Below are positions 25,658 through 33,298 of a stretch of DNA of 38,259 bases, piece by piece. Numbering within the stretch: the stretch's first letter is position 1; each line of letters starts with the position of its first letter. Under the pieces are notes generated by a model. The model was not told where the DNA came from. It saw only the letters and a list, made by a program, of their open reading frames with translations, and ran no database searches. The stretch comes from an uncultured Bacilli bacterium (lineage in GTDB: Bacteria > Bacillota_I > Bacilli_A > RF39 > UBA660): assembly GCA_944358775.1 (NCBI GenBank), contig CALVRU010000010.1:1-38259 (forward strand), given 5' to 3'. Position numbers and translations under genes: made by a program.

Positions 25658-25879
25658 CTATTTTCCTTCCTTTTCTAAATATTCCTTCAAATTAAATTTG
25701 TTGATGTAATCTTCAATAGTTAGTCCAGAATTGCCAGTATAACTAATACTATAATCTTTGAGGTTTAGTGCGAAGTAGTCCTCTTTATCTTCATACACTA
25801 AAAAATAATTATCCTCTTTAAATCCATTTTCTTTTAATAAATTTATAACTTCTTCAATCTTATCTTCTTTTATATACAT
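25658..25879 (-). CDS. Small hypothetical protein
   Basis: 73 residues, acidic, with alternating strand and helix: EDKIEEVINLLKENGFKE, YFLVYEDKEDYFALNLKDYSI, LTIEDYINKFNLKEYL. It may be a small alpha/beta domain. AGGGTGA precedes the ATG. No family recognised. It overlaps the tiny ORF upstream by 10 bp. Confidence 0.7.
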   Translation of the reverse strand: MYIKEDKIEEVINLLKENGFKEDNYFLVYEDKEDYFALNLKDYSISYTGNSGLTIEDYINKFNLKEYLEKEGK

Positions 25880-25935
25880 ATGTACTTCACCCTAATTCCT
25901 TTCTGTTTTAATCTAAGTCTTAAATCTCTATTCAT
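25870..25935 (-). CDS. 21-residue basic peptide
   Basis: ATG 25935 lies 6 nt after AGGAG and overlaps the stop of the upstream gene (ATGAATAG); its stop overlaps the next start. It encodes a very basic peptide beginning MNRDLRLRLKQKGIRVKY. It fills the only gap between two good genes with proper signals at both ends, so it is probably translated, if only for coupling. Confidence 0.55.
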   Translation of the reverse strand: MNRDLRLRLKQKGIRVKYICI

Positions 25936-26215
25936 CTTCTACTCCTGCTAGCTCCCTTCTTTGAAAATATAACTGTATATCTTCAAACACATAAGTTGCA
26001 TATTTTTTAATTTCTTCTTTACTATGCATACATCCAATGATACCTCCAACGTCTTTATGATGATAATCATATACTTTTCCGTTGTAATCAACAAAATTGA
26101 TATCTATCATCATTCCAAAAGGTTCATCAAGATACACAGCCCATTCTTGTATTCTGCTATCTTTTCTACACAAATTATTAAATTCAAATATAAACTGTTT
26201 TAAATTACTCGTCAT
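25928..26215 (-). CDS. Small hypothetical phage protein
   Basis: 95 residues: FIFEFNNLCRKDSRIQEWAVYLDEPFGMMIDINFVDYNGKVYDYHHKD, then helical end KKYATYVFEDIQLYFQRREL. Predicted compact alpha/beta. GAGAGG ribosome site. Middle operon; function unknown. Confidence 0.75.
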   Translation of the reverse strand: MTSNLKQFIFEFNNLCRKDSRIQEWAVYLDEPFGMMIDINFVDYNGKVYDYHHKDVGGIIGCMHSKEEIKKYATYVFEDIQLYFQRRELAGVEDE

Positions 26216-26227
26216 TACTACCTCTCA

Positions 26228-26401
26228 TTAAATACTATTATCATATTGTGATAAATCAAAATCTGCTTTAATAGGAATTGCTAAATACTCTTTCCCATCA
26301 TAGGTTAAATGAACAGTTCTAAAAGGCATTAAAAAATTCCATTGTTCTTTTAATTCTTCATATTTTCCTTTTATAATTAACAACTCTTTATATTCTTTCA
26401 T
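26228..26401 (-). CDS. Small protein; possible AUA start upstream
   Basis: From ATG 26401 the frame gives 57 residues (KEYKELLIIKGKYEELKEQW, then GKEYLAIPIKADFDLSQYD). That ATG has no ribosome site. In frame, 11 codons earlier, ATA at 26434 sits 8 nt after AAAGGAG, and the codons between encode SDEEITVAIT, a natural-looking N-terminus. Either an ATG has mutated to ATA or AUA is used weakly. The start of transcription and function are unknown. Confidence 0.6.
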   Translation of the reverse strand: MKEYKELLIIKGKYEELKEQWNFLMPFRTVHLTYDGKEYLAIPIKADFDLSQYDNSI

Positions 26402-26446
26402 TGTAATTGCAACAGTTATTTCTTCATCACTTATCTATTCCACTCC

Positions 26447-26476
26447 TTTCCGTTCATTTCCGTACAAATCCGTTCA
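26447..26476 (-). repeat. Three 10-bp iteron-like repeats
   Basis: Minus strand: TGAACGGATT, TGTACGGAAA, TGAACGGAAA, without gaps, just upstream of the ribosome site of the 26434/26401 gene. One helical turn per unit places them on one face of the DNA. The 26477..26518 remainder holds no gene. Confidence 0.6.
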
Positions 26477-26518
26477 CAATCGGGCTTTTTACGCAAAAGT
26501 GGATTTTTTAATAATTTC

Positions 26519-26749
26519 CTAATAAATAATTTCTTTTATTCTTCTAATATGTGATGACCTAAATAAACATGAGGTTTCTCCATAAACTTCAACAAAATAA
26601 TATTTTCTTGGTAAGTATAAATTATTATTGCCTTTGTATTTTTCTTCTCCTGTTTTATGCAATTCTCCAACAATTATTTCGCCATCAAATAATTTAATTT
26701 CTACCTTTTTGCCTAAAAATTGTTCAACTATTTCACGATTTATTTTCAT
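26519..26749 (-). CDS. Small Sm-like-fold protein
   Basis: 76 residues. GKKVEIKLFDGEIIVGELHKTG is the strand-turn-strand start of an Sm/Lsm-type barrel, followed by YYFVEVYGETSCLFRSSHIRRIKEI. Small barrels like this are frequent in Bacillota phages and are thought to bind nucleic acid or protein. The start overlaps the previous stop by 4 bp. Confidence 0.7.
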   Translation of the reverse strand: MKINREIVEQFLGKKVEIKLFDGEIIVGELHKTGEEKYKGNNNLYLPRKYYFVEVYGETSCLFRSSHIRRIKEIIY

Positions 26750-27087
26750 ATTTGCTCCTTTTCTATTTTAGATAATATTTCTTTAAACATCTGTTTCCTT
26801 AATATTAAAAAATTAATATCTGTTCCTGTTTCATGCCACAAATCATAATGTTCTATTTCCTTATGTATTTTATTGATTTCTTTCTTTAAATAATCTATTA
26901 ATTCTTGTTTTTCTTTTTGCATTTTTTCGAATGTATTAATTATTTTTAAAGCTCCTAGAGATGTAAAAGCTTTTGATATTTTTTTATCTTTGGTATATGC
27001 TATGATGCTTTGATAACTACCACCATAATCATCATCGACAAACACTTCATATTTTTCTAATATTTTTATAAGTTCCTCTTTTGTCAT
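26746..27087 (-). CDS. Small hypothetical helical protein
   Basis: 113 residues. Residues 1-55 are alpha/beta (ELIKILEKYEVFVDDDYGGSYQSIIAYTKDKKI), the rest a coiled-coil-like helix (MQKEKQELIDYLKKEINKIHKEIEHYDLWHE) ending basic. Directly abuts the upstream gene (27088). No family recognised. Confidence 0.7.
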   Translation of the reverse strand: MTKEELIKILEKYEVFVDDDYGGSYQSIIAYTKDKKISKAFTSLGALKIINTFEKMQKEKQELIDYLKKEINKIHKEIEHYDLWHETGTDINFLILRKQMFKEILSKIEKEQI

Positions 27088-27477
27088 TTATTCCACCTCA
27101 TATGCCATATTTTCAAATTGTTCTTTTGTGACTATTGTTTTAATGTCTTTACTGTAATAACTTCTATAATAACCAGCTTCTTCAATTAACCTTTGACCAA
27201 CAAAAACTATAGTTTCTCCATAAACATCTTTACTAACTGCAGTAACTAAATAGCCATTAACATAATCTCCTGGTTTTATTACATTAACAATATCTTCACT
27301 CGCAAATTCAACATTTTCTTCATGTAATTTATTCTGTTCATCTCCGTAAGTGTCGATGATGTAATCGTCTATCCAGAAACTACCGTCATCATCGATTTCA
27401 TCCATTTTACGAATTGCTACCATATTACAGAAATCATTATATTTTGTTCTGATATACATACCTTCTTTTAATTCCAT
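27088..27477 (-). CDS. Small hypothetical beta-rich protein
   Basis: 129 residues, acidic, many strands: MYIRTKYNDFCNMVAIRKM, SFWIDDYIIDTYGDEQN, IKPGDYVNGYLVTAV, ETIVFVGQRLIEE. KPGDYVNGYLV looks like a small barrel strand pair. One base separates it from the ASCH gene. Unknown function. Confidence 0.7.
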   Translation of the reverse strand: MELKEGMYIRTKYNDFCNMVAIRKMDEIDDDGSFWIDDYIIDTYGDEQNKLHEENVEFASEDIVNVIKPGDYVNGYLVTAVSKDVYGETIVFVGQRLIEEAGYYRSYYSKDIKTIVTKEQFENMAYEVE

Positions 27478-27771
27478 TTATTTCACCTCCTCAACATTCA
27501 ATATTTCGATAATATAATACGATTTTCCGGGTTCGGCTCCCCATTTTTCTTTACCAAATCCTTGCGATAAATCACATAAACACTTTATTTTCGGGCTATC
27601 TTTTCGATAACCATTTCTAAAAATAATATAATTAGGTTTAAGAAGTCTATCTACGTAAAAATGTTTGTCAAATCTAGAGTCATAATACCTGTTTATTTTC
27701 CTATATTCTTCTTTCTTTTCGCCTGACTTTATCATGTCAAACCATTTCTTTTTAATTGTTAATATTAGCAT
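27478..27771 (-). CDS. ASCH-domain protein
   Basis: 97 residues. LTIKKKWFDMIKSGEKKEEYRKINRYY is the signature start of phage ASCH (PUA-like) proteins, with YYIIEILNVEEV at the end. ASCH domains bind RNA or act on nucleosides; the conserved Lys and Glu of SGEKxEEYR are present. Phage copies may modify or sense nucleic acid. Confidence 0.85.
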   Translation of the reverse strand: MLILTIKKKWFDMIKSGEKKEEYRKINRYYDSRFDKHFYVDRLLKPNYIIFRNGYRKDSPKIKCLCDLSQGFGKEKWGAEPGKSYYIIEILNVEEVK

Positions 27772-27786
27772 CTATTCTGTCTCCTA

Positions 27787-28083
27787 TTAATCTTTGTTTT
27801 TGTACGTTTTCTGCGCGTATTTTACCATACTGTCCAGATCTTCTTCGTTACACACTTTATGAGATAATAAGGAAGTTAATAAACTGGTCACCGCTGTCAT
27901 TATAGATATTTTATTTCCTATGATTGTCTGCAGACTATTTCCCATACCTGGTTTTCGCCATACGTGGATATCAACACTATAATCATCATCGAAATCACTA
28001 TCTTCCCAATCACTTCTTGTAGAACTGACTGCATTCTTTGCTTTTTCTTCAAATTCTTTAATAACATCATCTAAATTATTCAT
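27787..28083 (-). CDS. Small hypothetical protein
   Basis: 98 residues, with an acidic N-terminal half (DWEDSDFDDDYSVDIHVWRKPG) and a helical second half (NKISIMTAVTSLLTSLLSHKVCNEEDLDSMVKYAQK). The second half looks like a conserved phage domain of unknown role. Overlaps the zinc-ribbon gene stop by one base. Confidence 0.7.
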   Translation of the reverse strand: MNNLDDVIKEFEEKAKNAVSSTRSDWEDSDFDDDYSVDIHVWRKPGMGNSLQTIIGNKISIMTAVTSLLTSLLSHKVCNEEDLDSMVKYAQKTYKNKD

Positions 28084-28289
28084 TACTTATCCTTCTTTCT
28101 ATGTTTTCTGTACAAAATAGTACTTAAATACCACGTTCTTTTGCACTGTGGGCAATATAAATGTGTTCCCAATTCGCCTATATAACCGCCATACAAATCC
28201 TCATTTTCAAATTGAAATTTACAACCACAATGTGGACATTTCATTGTATAGTAATAGTCTAATTTCTTACCACGTTTTAATATTTCCAT
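28083..28289 (-). CDS. Zinc-ribbon protein
   Basis: 68 residues. Two CxxC knuckles (C18-C21 in MKCPHCGC and C46-C49 in YCPQCKRTW) form a zinc ribbon, with a basic C-terminus. Probably nucleic acid binding or part of a transcription-related complex; function unknown. Confidence 0.8.
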   Translation of the reverse strand: MEILKRGKKLDYYYTMKCPHCGCKFQFENEDLYGGYIGELGTHLYCPQCKRTWYLSTILYRKHRKKDK

Positions 28290-28300
28290 TATTTATCACC

Positions 28301-28849
28301 TCATATCCAATACAGTTGTCTTGTTAATTTTGGAATGTTATAACAAATCCAACAACAACCTTTGTTAAAACTTGTTTTCTTTCCTAAAAATTTGATTCGT
28401 TTTTTAAAAATAATTATTGAAATTTTATCTATATATTTTTCGTACATTTCCGCTCGAGTTGGAGTTTCTAAAGTTGACAATGGAAGTAACAAGCAAAAGG
28501 ACTTTATCAAACCTCTATCAATTAGTTCAAATGTTCTCTTAATAATTTCATTCTGTTGTGAAAATGGCGGATTGCTAATCAATAAGTCACATCCCTTTGG
28601 CGGTAATGTCTGAAAGAAATCGTTTCCGCAATCGTCGAAGATATGTGTTGCCTTATATTTCAAATTCAATTCATCAGCTTTTAATTTAAAATGTGAATCG
28701 TAATTATTGAATGGAAACCATATCATTTTAAAGCTTTTTATATCAATCAAATCATAAATATCTTCAACTACAAATCGTGGAGTTGCTACATGATCAGGGT
28801 TGTACTCTTTATCTGCTTCATAAAAAATATTTTCTTGAATAGAATTCAT
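28301..28849 (-). CDS. Methyltransferase-like protein (NPPF motif)
   Basis: 182 residues. DLLISNPPFSQQNEIIKRTFEL (about 88-109) is the catalytic motif of adenine-N6 methyltransferases. Upstream, HVATPRFVVEDIYDLID is the usual motif X-like start, but where the AdoMet-binding glycine loop is expected the protein reads MIWFPFNNYDSHF, without glycines, and no target-recognition domain is present. Similar short phage proteins are often labelled methyltransferases. It might use a different AdoMet pocket or may be inactive. Confidence 0.78.
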   Translation of the reverse strand: MNSIQENIFYEADKEYNPDHVATPRFVVEDIYDLIDIKSFKMIWFPFNNYDSHFKLKADELNLKYKATHIFDDCGNDFFQTLPPKGCDLLISNPPFSQQNEIIKRTFELIDRGLIKSFCLLLPLSTLETPTRAEMYEKYIDKISIIIFKKRIKFLGKKTSFNKGCCWICYNIPKLTRQLYWI

Positions 28850-28873
28850 TATTATAATTTCAATTCTTTTAGA

Positions 28874-29062
28874 TTACATTTTTAGCTCTTCAGTATATTG
28901 CTGATTAACTATACCACTAACAATCAATATAATTCCCATATTTAAAGCGCCAAGCACGTATGACCAGTCGCATATAAATTTGGATAATGAAAGACAAAAA
29001 ACTGTCGTACAAGCACTAAAGAAACCCATTACTAATAATATAATCAATAGTTTTTTATCCAT
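28874..29062 (-). CDS. Small membrane protein
   Basis: 62 residues with two hydrophobic helices (about 4-24 and 34-53) and few charges. AGGAAGG lies ahead of the ATG. Function unknown; the two-helix form resembles holin or exclusion proteins, but the middle-operon position argues against a holin. Confidence 0.65.
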   Translation of the reverse strand: MDKKLLIILLVMGFFSACTTVFCLSLSKFICDWSYVLGALNMGIILIVSGIVNQQYTEELKM

Positions 29063-29325
29063 TTAATACACCTTCCTAACTCATTTAATTTTCACGATAT
29101 ATTGTTTTGTGATTTTTTCTGTCATCATTTAACAAAATGAGATAATTCTGTTAAATCTGTTTTTGACTATATATAGTTTTGTTTTTTCTTTAAATATAAG
29201 GTTGTTTTTCATTTTTAGTTTTTTTAAATTATTTTTACATTTACAAATTTTCGTTTTGTAAAATACGGTCTCTAAAAAAATTAATGTTCAATTTCTTTAT
29301 TCACTATTAATCTTTTTTTCTTTAA
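29063..29325. other. AT-rich intergenic region with dyad
   Basis: 263 bases with no credible gene. It contains an inverted repeat TTTAACAAAAT-N6-ATTCTGTTAAA (29128..29155, one mismatch) and ATTTTTACATTT (29231..29242), a 12-mer also found in the late control dyad (24317..24328). No consensus promoter is evident. It may hold a regulator-dependent promoter or a second-recombinase target. Confidence 0.4.
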
Positions 29326-29952
29326 TTAAATATAAGTCTCTTTTCTTGCAATCTGTGCATGATCATCCCAACATATGTATCGAAGTGTAACTATATAAGA
29401 ACTGTGATTTAGCATTTTTTGTAAAGTTAAAATATCGCCTGTTTTTTCATAGTAATTTCTCGCAAAGAACTTACGCATAGAATGACATCCAATCGGATAC
29501 CTAACTCCAACTTCATCTGCATAATTTCTTAATCTTATATATGCGTTTTGTCGGGTTATTGGTTTATTTTTCCCTTTTCCAGATTGGAATAAATACTCTC
29601 CTGTATACAAATTATTTCTCTTGATGTATTCTTTAATATCCTTGGCTAACTGATCATTCATCTCAAAAGATTGTTCTTTTCCAGTTTTCATTTCTCTTGT
29701 ATACAGATATCCCCTCAATAAGTTATCATCTACTTTCAACTGTGCTAAGTCTTCAATTCGTAATGCACTGTTTACTCCAATTTTGAAAAGCATCCAATCA
29801 CGATCATAGATTTTCTGATATTTAACTTCAATAGATTTATCTCTCTTTTTTTGTAATAAAATTAAAATGTTTTTAACATCCTCTTCCTTAAAAGGCTTAA
29901 CTGTAACTCTTCCTGGTTCCTGTTTATAAACTCTTGGCTTATATTGACTCAC
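29326..29952 (-). CDS. Short tyrosine recombinase (second recombinase)
   Basis: 208 residues, consisting of little more than the catalytic domain: Arg65 in ALRIEDLAQL, Lys89 or Lys92 in REMKTGKEQ, His157 and Arg160 in CHSMRKFF, His183 in LNHSS and nucleophile Tyr192 in TLRYICW. All active-site residues are present. Only about 45 residues precede the catalytic core, so the arm-binding and most of the core-binding domain are missing. It lies in the middle operon, far from the true integrase, and so is unlikely to be the prophage integrase; it may resolve multimers or act on another site. Confidence 0.9.
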   Translation of the reverse strand: MSQYKPRVYKQEPGRVTVKPFKEEDVKNILILLQKKRDKSIEVKYQKIYDRDWMLFKIGVNSALRIEDLAQLKVDDNLLRGYLYTREMKTGKEQSFEMNDQLAKDIKEYIKRNNLYTGEYLFQSGKGKNKPITRQNAYIRLRNYADEVGVRYPIGCHSMRKFFARNYYEKTGDILTLQKMLNHSSYIVTLRYICWDDHAQIARKETYI

Positions 29953-30217
29953 TTGTTACCTCATTCTCATAAATTTTTGACTGAAGTTTATATCCTTCCA
30001 ATTCCCATATTTTATTTACTAAACGTTCTATACAAATTTGTTCACCTAGTTTCATATCAAAATTCGCTGGATCCACACATGAAGAATGTTCTACAATAAC
30101 GAACCCGTTGGGTAGAGTTGCCATTAGTACAGTTGTCTTATCTCCATATTTTTCAACTTTAATTAATGTTTTAGATAAGATATTATCAATTGTTTCTTTT
30201 GTTACTGAATTTTTCAT
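29939..30217 (-). CDS. Gp49-family phage protein
   Basis: 92 residues. KTTVLMATLPNGFVIVEHSSCVDPANFDMKLGEQICIERL...KIWELEGY is the well-conserved body of the Gp49-like family found in many phages. Its role is unknown. It overlaps the recombinase start by 14 bp and the upstream membrane gene by 32 bp. Confidence 0.88.
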   Translation of the reverse strand: MKNSVTKETIDNILSKTLIKVEKYGDKTTVLMATLPNGFVIVEHSSCVDPANFDMKLGEQICIERLVNKIWELEGYKLQSKIYENEVTSESI

Positions 30218-30401
30218 ATTTTTCTTCTCCTATTCTTTCGATTAAATTACTTGCTATTGTTCCAATTATTCCTGACGAGATGATTGCAATTTCACCTAAG
30301 ATAAAAGACAAACTTGGAAAATTACTTGCTATTACAAGCAGGAGTGTTCCAATTCCAAGTGATAATAAAATTGCCAAAATAATTATTATTACTTTTCTCA
30401 T
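30186..30401 (-). CDS. Small membrane protein
   Basis: 71 residues; two hydrophobic segments (about 3-25 and 30-53) and a basic end. Directly abuts the coiled-coil gene stop. Function unknown. Confidence 0.65.
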   Translation of the reverse strand: MRKVIIIILAILLSLGIGTLLLVIASNFPSLSFILGEIAIISSGIIGTIASNLIERIGEEKYEKFSNKRNN

Positions 30402-30872
30402 TTATCTTCTCTCTCCTTTTCGAAATCCATCATTTTGGTATGCTTTTAGAGGTAATGGATTTTTCAATTTCTTTATCTCTTTTTCTTGTTCTTCAATTAT
30501 TTTAGTTAATCTTAATTTTTCTTCTTTTGCTCTTAAAAGCAGTGCATCATTTTTCTTTTTTTGAAAATGAAAAGCCGCACTGTATCCTCCACATTTTGAA
30601 ATTAATCTTTGAACTTTTGTCTTGTAATCAAGCAAACTGCCCTCTTGCTTTTTTACTTTTTCCTCAAATAATTTACAATTTGATTTTATTTCTTCTATTT
30701 TGTATTTCAATAATTGTTCTCTTCGTTGCATATCTTCAATAATTTTTTGTTGTTCAATATTTTTACATTGATAATCCCCTGATTTTTTTTGATTGTATAT
30801 TAATGATGCTTCAGCACTTTTCAATTGGTCAACTAAATATTCATAATCTTTTCTTTTTATTAATTTAAACAT
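30402..30872 (-). CDS. Coiled-coil protein
   Basis: 156 residues, almost wholly predicted coiled coil, rich in Lys, Glu and Gln (QQKIIEDMQRREQLLKYKIE). TTTGGAGG precedes the ATG. It lies between the helicase and the small membrane protein; a structural or accessory replication role is possible. No family recognised. The 110 bases upstream (30873..30982) hold no clear gene or promoter. Confidence 0.7.
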   Translation of the reverse strand: MFKLIKRKDYEYLVDQLKSAEASLIYNQKKSGDYQCKNIEQQKIIEDMQRREQLLKYKIEEIKSNCKLFEEKVKKQEGSLLDYKTKVQRLISKCGGYSAAFHFQKKKNDALLLRAKEEKLRLTKIIEEQEKEIKKLKNPLPLKAYQNDGFRKGERR

Positions 30873-30982
30873 TATTCCTCCAAATTAATATTTGCCAAAC
30901 TCATTGCCTAACAAACTCGCAAAAATGTCGTATTTCAAGAAAGGAGTATTATAAGAATAAATGTAGACAATTTTTAATTAAA

Positions 30983-32242
30983 TTACTCCTCTTTTCTCCA
31001 ATCGTTGTTATTAACATAGTTGTTCTCTTTATTATCAAATCGCTGAGTTTCTTTGTTGTAATCTAACGTAATGATTCCTGTAGGCCCATTACGATTCTTT
31101 CCAATTATTACTTGAATCTCTGCTATCTTGTCAGATGATGCCATAGGGTTCTCATTGTGTAGCATTATAACCGTTGTACCAGATTGTTCAAGTTCTCCAG
31201 TTTCTTTGAGATCAGAAATTTTGGGACGCTTGTCCTTTTCTTTTTCGCTATTTCTATTAATTTGAGATGCAACGAAGATAGTACAATTATAATCAAGAGA
31301 GATTCTTCTCAATTCCTTAACGATAGATGTCAAACGTTCATAAATTGATTGAAATTTTTCTAACGATTGGACCAGTCCTATGTAATCAATGAATACAATT
31401 ACATGCTCATCTTTACAATTTCTAATAATTTCATTACGAATAGATCTAATTGTTTGACTTCCAGTTATTATTTTCATATTTCTCTTTGATAAATTCTCCG
31501 CAGATTCTATTATTTTCGATTTTTGATAATCTGTAGATGGATTTTCGAAAAATCTCATTGGAATCTTTGAATTAATACCTACAAGTCGTCTTAGTAATTG
31601 CTTATCAGTCATTTCTAAATTAAAATAAAGGCACTTATATGTTTTCGACAAATCCTCCATAATGTTTAACATAAATGCAGTTTTTCCGATTCCTGGCCTT
31701 GCTGCAATGATTGGTAGATCGTGTTCTTGTATATTTGCATTTAATTCTAATTTTTGAAATCTCATTTTTATTGTTTTTTCATGACTTGTTATCGTTTTAA
31801 AAATTCCATCAGCAGTCAAATGATTTGGTTCATTTGATATTGTTAAAGAATCTAATTCATGAATTAAATTAATCAATTCTTCTTGAGTTATTTGATTTCC
31901 CTTGAATTTATCAATGAACACAAGCAATTGATGATCCTTGTATGCATGTAATACAGACTCTTGATAATAATAAAAACTAGATGGGGCAACTACTTGTGTA
32001 GCAATTAAATCTGTTACATATGAAATAAATTTATCTACTGATACTTTTTGAAAATATGGTTTATAAAATTCAACAATACCTGTCAAATCAATAGTTCTTG
32101 TTTCCTGATACTGTTTTTTAAAGATTTTTAAACAAAATTGGTTCATTGGATTTATAAAATACTTATCAGGTAAAATCAATTGTTCAATTAGTTTGGGATT
32201 TGTTAATAATGACGCTAAGACGTTTTTCTCTGCTTCATACAT
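30983..32242 (-). CDS. DnaB-like replicative helicase
   Basis: 419 residues. Residues 1-110 are the DnaB N-terminal domain (AEKNVLASLLTNPKLIEQL). The RecA-like ATPase shows Walker A RPGIGKTA (182-189), Walker B IVFIDY (282-287), and IFVASQINRNSEK with the sensor and arginine region, then SGTTVIMLHNE. It unwinds phage DNA at the replication fork. The start overlaps the stop of the replisome organiser by one base. Confidence 0.94.
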   Translation of the reverse strand: MYEAEKNVLASLLTNPKLIEQLILPDKYFINPMNQFCLKIFKKQYQETRTIDLTGIVEFYKPYFQKVSVDKFISYVTDLIATQVVAPSSFYYYQESVLHAYKDHQLLVFIDKFKGNQITQEELINLIHELDSLTISNEPNHLTADGIFKTITSHEKTIKMRFQKLELNANIQEHDLPIIAARPGIGKTAFMLNIMEDLSKTYKCLYFNLEMTDKQLLRRLVGINSKIPMRFFENPSTDYQKSKIIESAENLSKRNMKIITGSQTIRSIRNEIIRNCKDEHVIVFIDYIGLVQSLEKFQSIYERLTSIVKELRRISLDYNCTIFVASQINRNSEKEKDKRPKISDLKETGELEQSGTTVIMLHNENPMASSDKIAEIQVIIGKNRNGPTGIITLDYNKETQRFDNKENNYVNNNDWRKEE

Positions 32243-32964
32243 TATAATTCACCATAATAGTCAGCAATCGACTCACTTGCGATCAGACTACTTTTCTTTT
32301 CTTTCTTTTCGTGAAACTTTTTAATGTATTGTTTTACGTCATTTAAAGTCTTAACGTTTGCTTTATGCCAATTAAAAATAATTCTATCCACATATTTAAT
32401 TGAGAATGTAGCAGATAATACCGCTTCTTTTACCGCTTCCTTTAAAATTTCTAACGGATAATCCCAAGTATTTATCACTTCTATTTCCATCGGGCTTAAT
32501 GGTCTTCCAAATTCTAATTGAATGATATCGTAAATGTTCTCTTTATTATTTATATTATTACTATTAGTATCTAATCTAATCTCGGTATCCAAATTGGACG
32601 ACAGTTGTCCTACCAAATGGACGTCATCTTTTTTTTCGTATATTTTATTGTTTAAATTTAATAAATTAAACTCTTTTTGATAAATGGTCGGATGATATCT
32701 GTCTGGTCTAATATAGTTGTGGAGTCGCCAATGACGAATTACACAAATACCTGTTTCAAATGTAATAACATATCCTCTTGTTATTAATATTCTTAAATCG
32801 TCCTCGGACGCTCTAATAAATTCAATAATTTTTTTGGGAGATGCAACAAAACCGTCATCATCTGCCCTTACAATTAAATCGTAATATAGTAACCTAGCAG
32901 TTGCTGGCATTGATAAAAAACAATCTGAATCCACTATTTCTGGACTTATCATTCTTTTTGCCAT
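32242..32964 (-). CDS. Replisome organiser (DnaD-like)
   Basis: 240 residues. The N-terminal part, AKRMISPEIVDSDCFLSMPATARLLYYDLIVRADDDGFV with FIRASEDDLRILITRGYVI, is the winged-helix start of phage replication initiators. A DnaD-type C-terminal domain follows, with EFGRPLSPMEIEVINTWDY and FSIKYVDRIIFNWHKANVKTLNDVKQY. It probably binds the phage origin and loads the helicase encoded next. AAAGGAG ribosome site. An origin is often inside or next to this gene. Confidence 0.9.
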   Translation of the reverse strand: MAKRMISPEIVDSDCFLSMPATARLLYYDLIVRADDDGFVASPKKIIEFIRASEDDLRILITRGYVITFETGICVIRHWRLHNYIRPDRYHPTIYQKEFNLLNLNNKIYEKKDDVHLVGQLSSNLDTEIRLDTNSNNINNKENIYDIIQLEFGRPLSPMEIEVINTWDYPLEILKEAVKEAVLSATFSIKYVDRIIFNWHKANVKTLNDVKQYIKKFHEKKEKKSSLIASESIADYYGEL

Positions 32965-32986
32965 AATGACTCCTTTCTTGACGAAT

Positions 32987-33015
32987 TTGCATTATTTTAT
33001 TAAATGTGGTATATT
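32987..33015 (+). promoter_or_regulatory. Promoter of + strand short RNA
   Basis: TTGCAT (32987..32992), 17 bp, TATATT (33010..33015) with TG extended -10 (33007..33008). Direction is opposite to the surrounding genes. Confidence 0.55.
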
Positions 33016-33021
33016 ATAGTT

Positions 33022-33077
33022 ACTTAATTTTTTAAGTAATTTATTTTGATTGATTGTGCCTGCAATCAATCTTTTTT
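33022..33077 (+). ncRNA. Candidate antisense RNA at replication operon leader
   Basis: Between the promoter at 32987 and an intrinsic terminator (GATTGATTG, loop TGCCTG, CAATCAATC, six Ts; 33048..33077) a transcript of about 55 nt is defined, with a first hairpin TTACTTAA-TTTT-TTAAGTAA. It is antisense to the 3' end of the 33041 gene and to the leader ahead of the replisome organiser. The terminator has T residues only on this strand. Not similar to a known RNA that I recognise. Confidence 0.45.
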
Positions 33078-33298
33078 GTTGCTTCTTTAAAATAATCAAT
33101 ATATAGACACATGTATAGAATTTGTTCAAAATTAATAAGCAGTTCAAAAAATGATTTTGTATTGGTCTGTGAAAAACTAGTAAATATCCAAATTAAATTA
33201 TTTACCAAGAAACTCAATGCAATCATTAGAAAAATAATTGTTAAAATAATTCGTATTAATATAACAAATTTTCTTTTAAGTCTGTATTTTCTTCGCAT
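33041..33298 (-). CDS. Small membrane protein
   Basis: 85 residues with a very basic N-terminus (RRKYRLKRK) and two hydrophobic segments (about 10-34 and 50-66). Overlaps the upstream gene by 43 bp. Its last codons contain the hairpin described for the antisense RNA. Unknown function. Confidence 0.65.
   Translation of the reverse strand: MRRKYRLKRKFVILIRIILTIIFLMIALSFLVNNLIWIFTSFSQTNTKSFFELLINFEQILYMCLYIDYFKEATKKIDCRHNQSK

Noticed and set aside
29165..29250. 27-codon ORF on the minus strand beginning MKNNLIFKEK
   Set aside because: No ribosome site; AT-rich sequence makes short frames common.
30883..30962. Minus-strand frame reading LKYDIFASLLGNEFGKY
   Set aside because: It looks protein-like, but has only TTG or ATT starts and no ribosome site.
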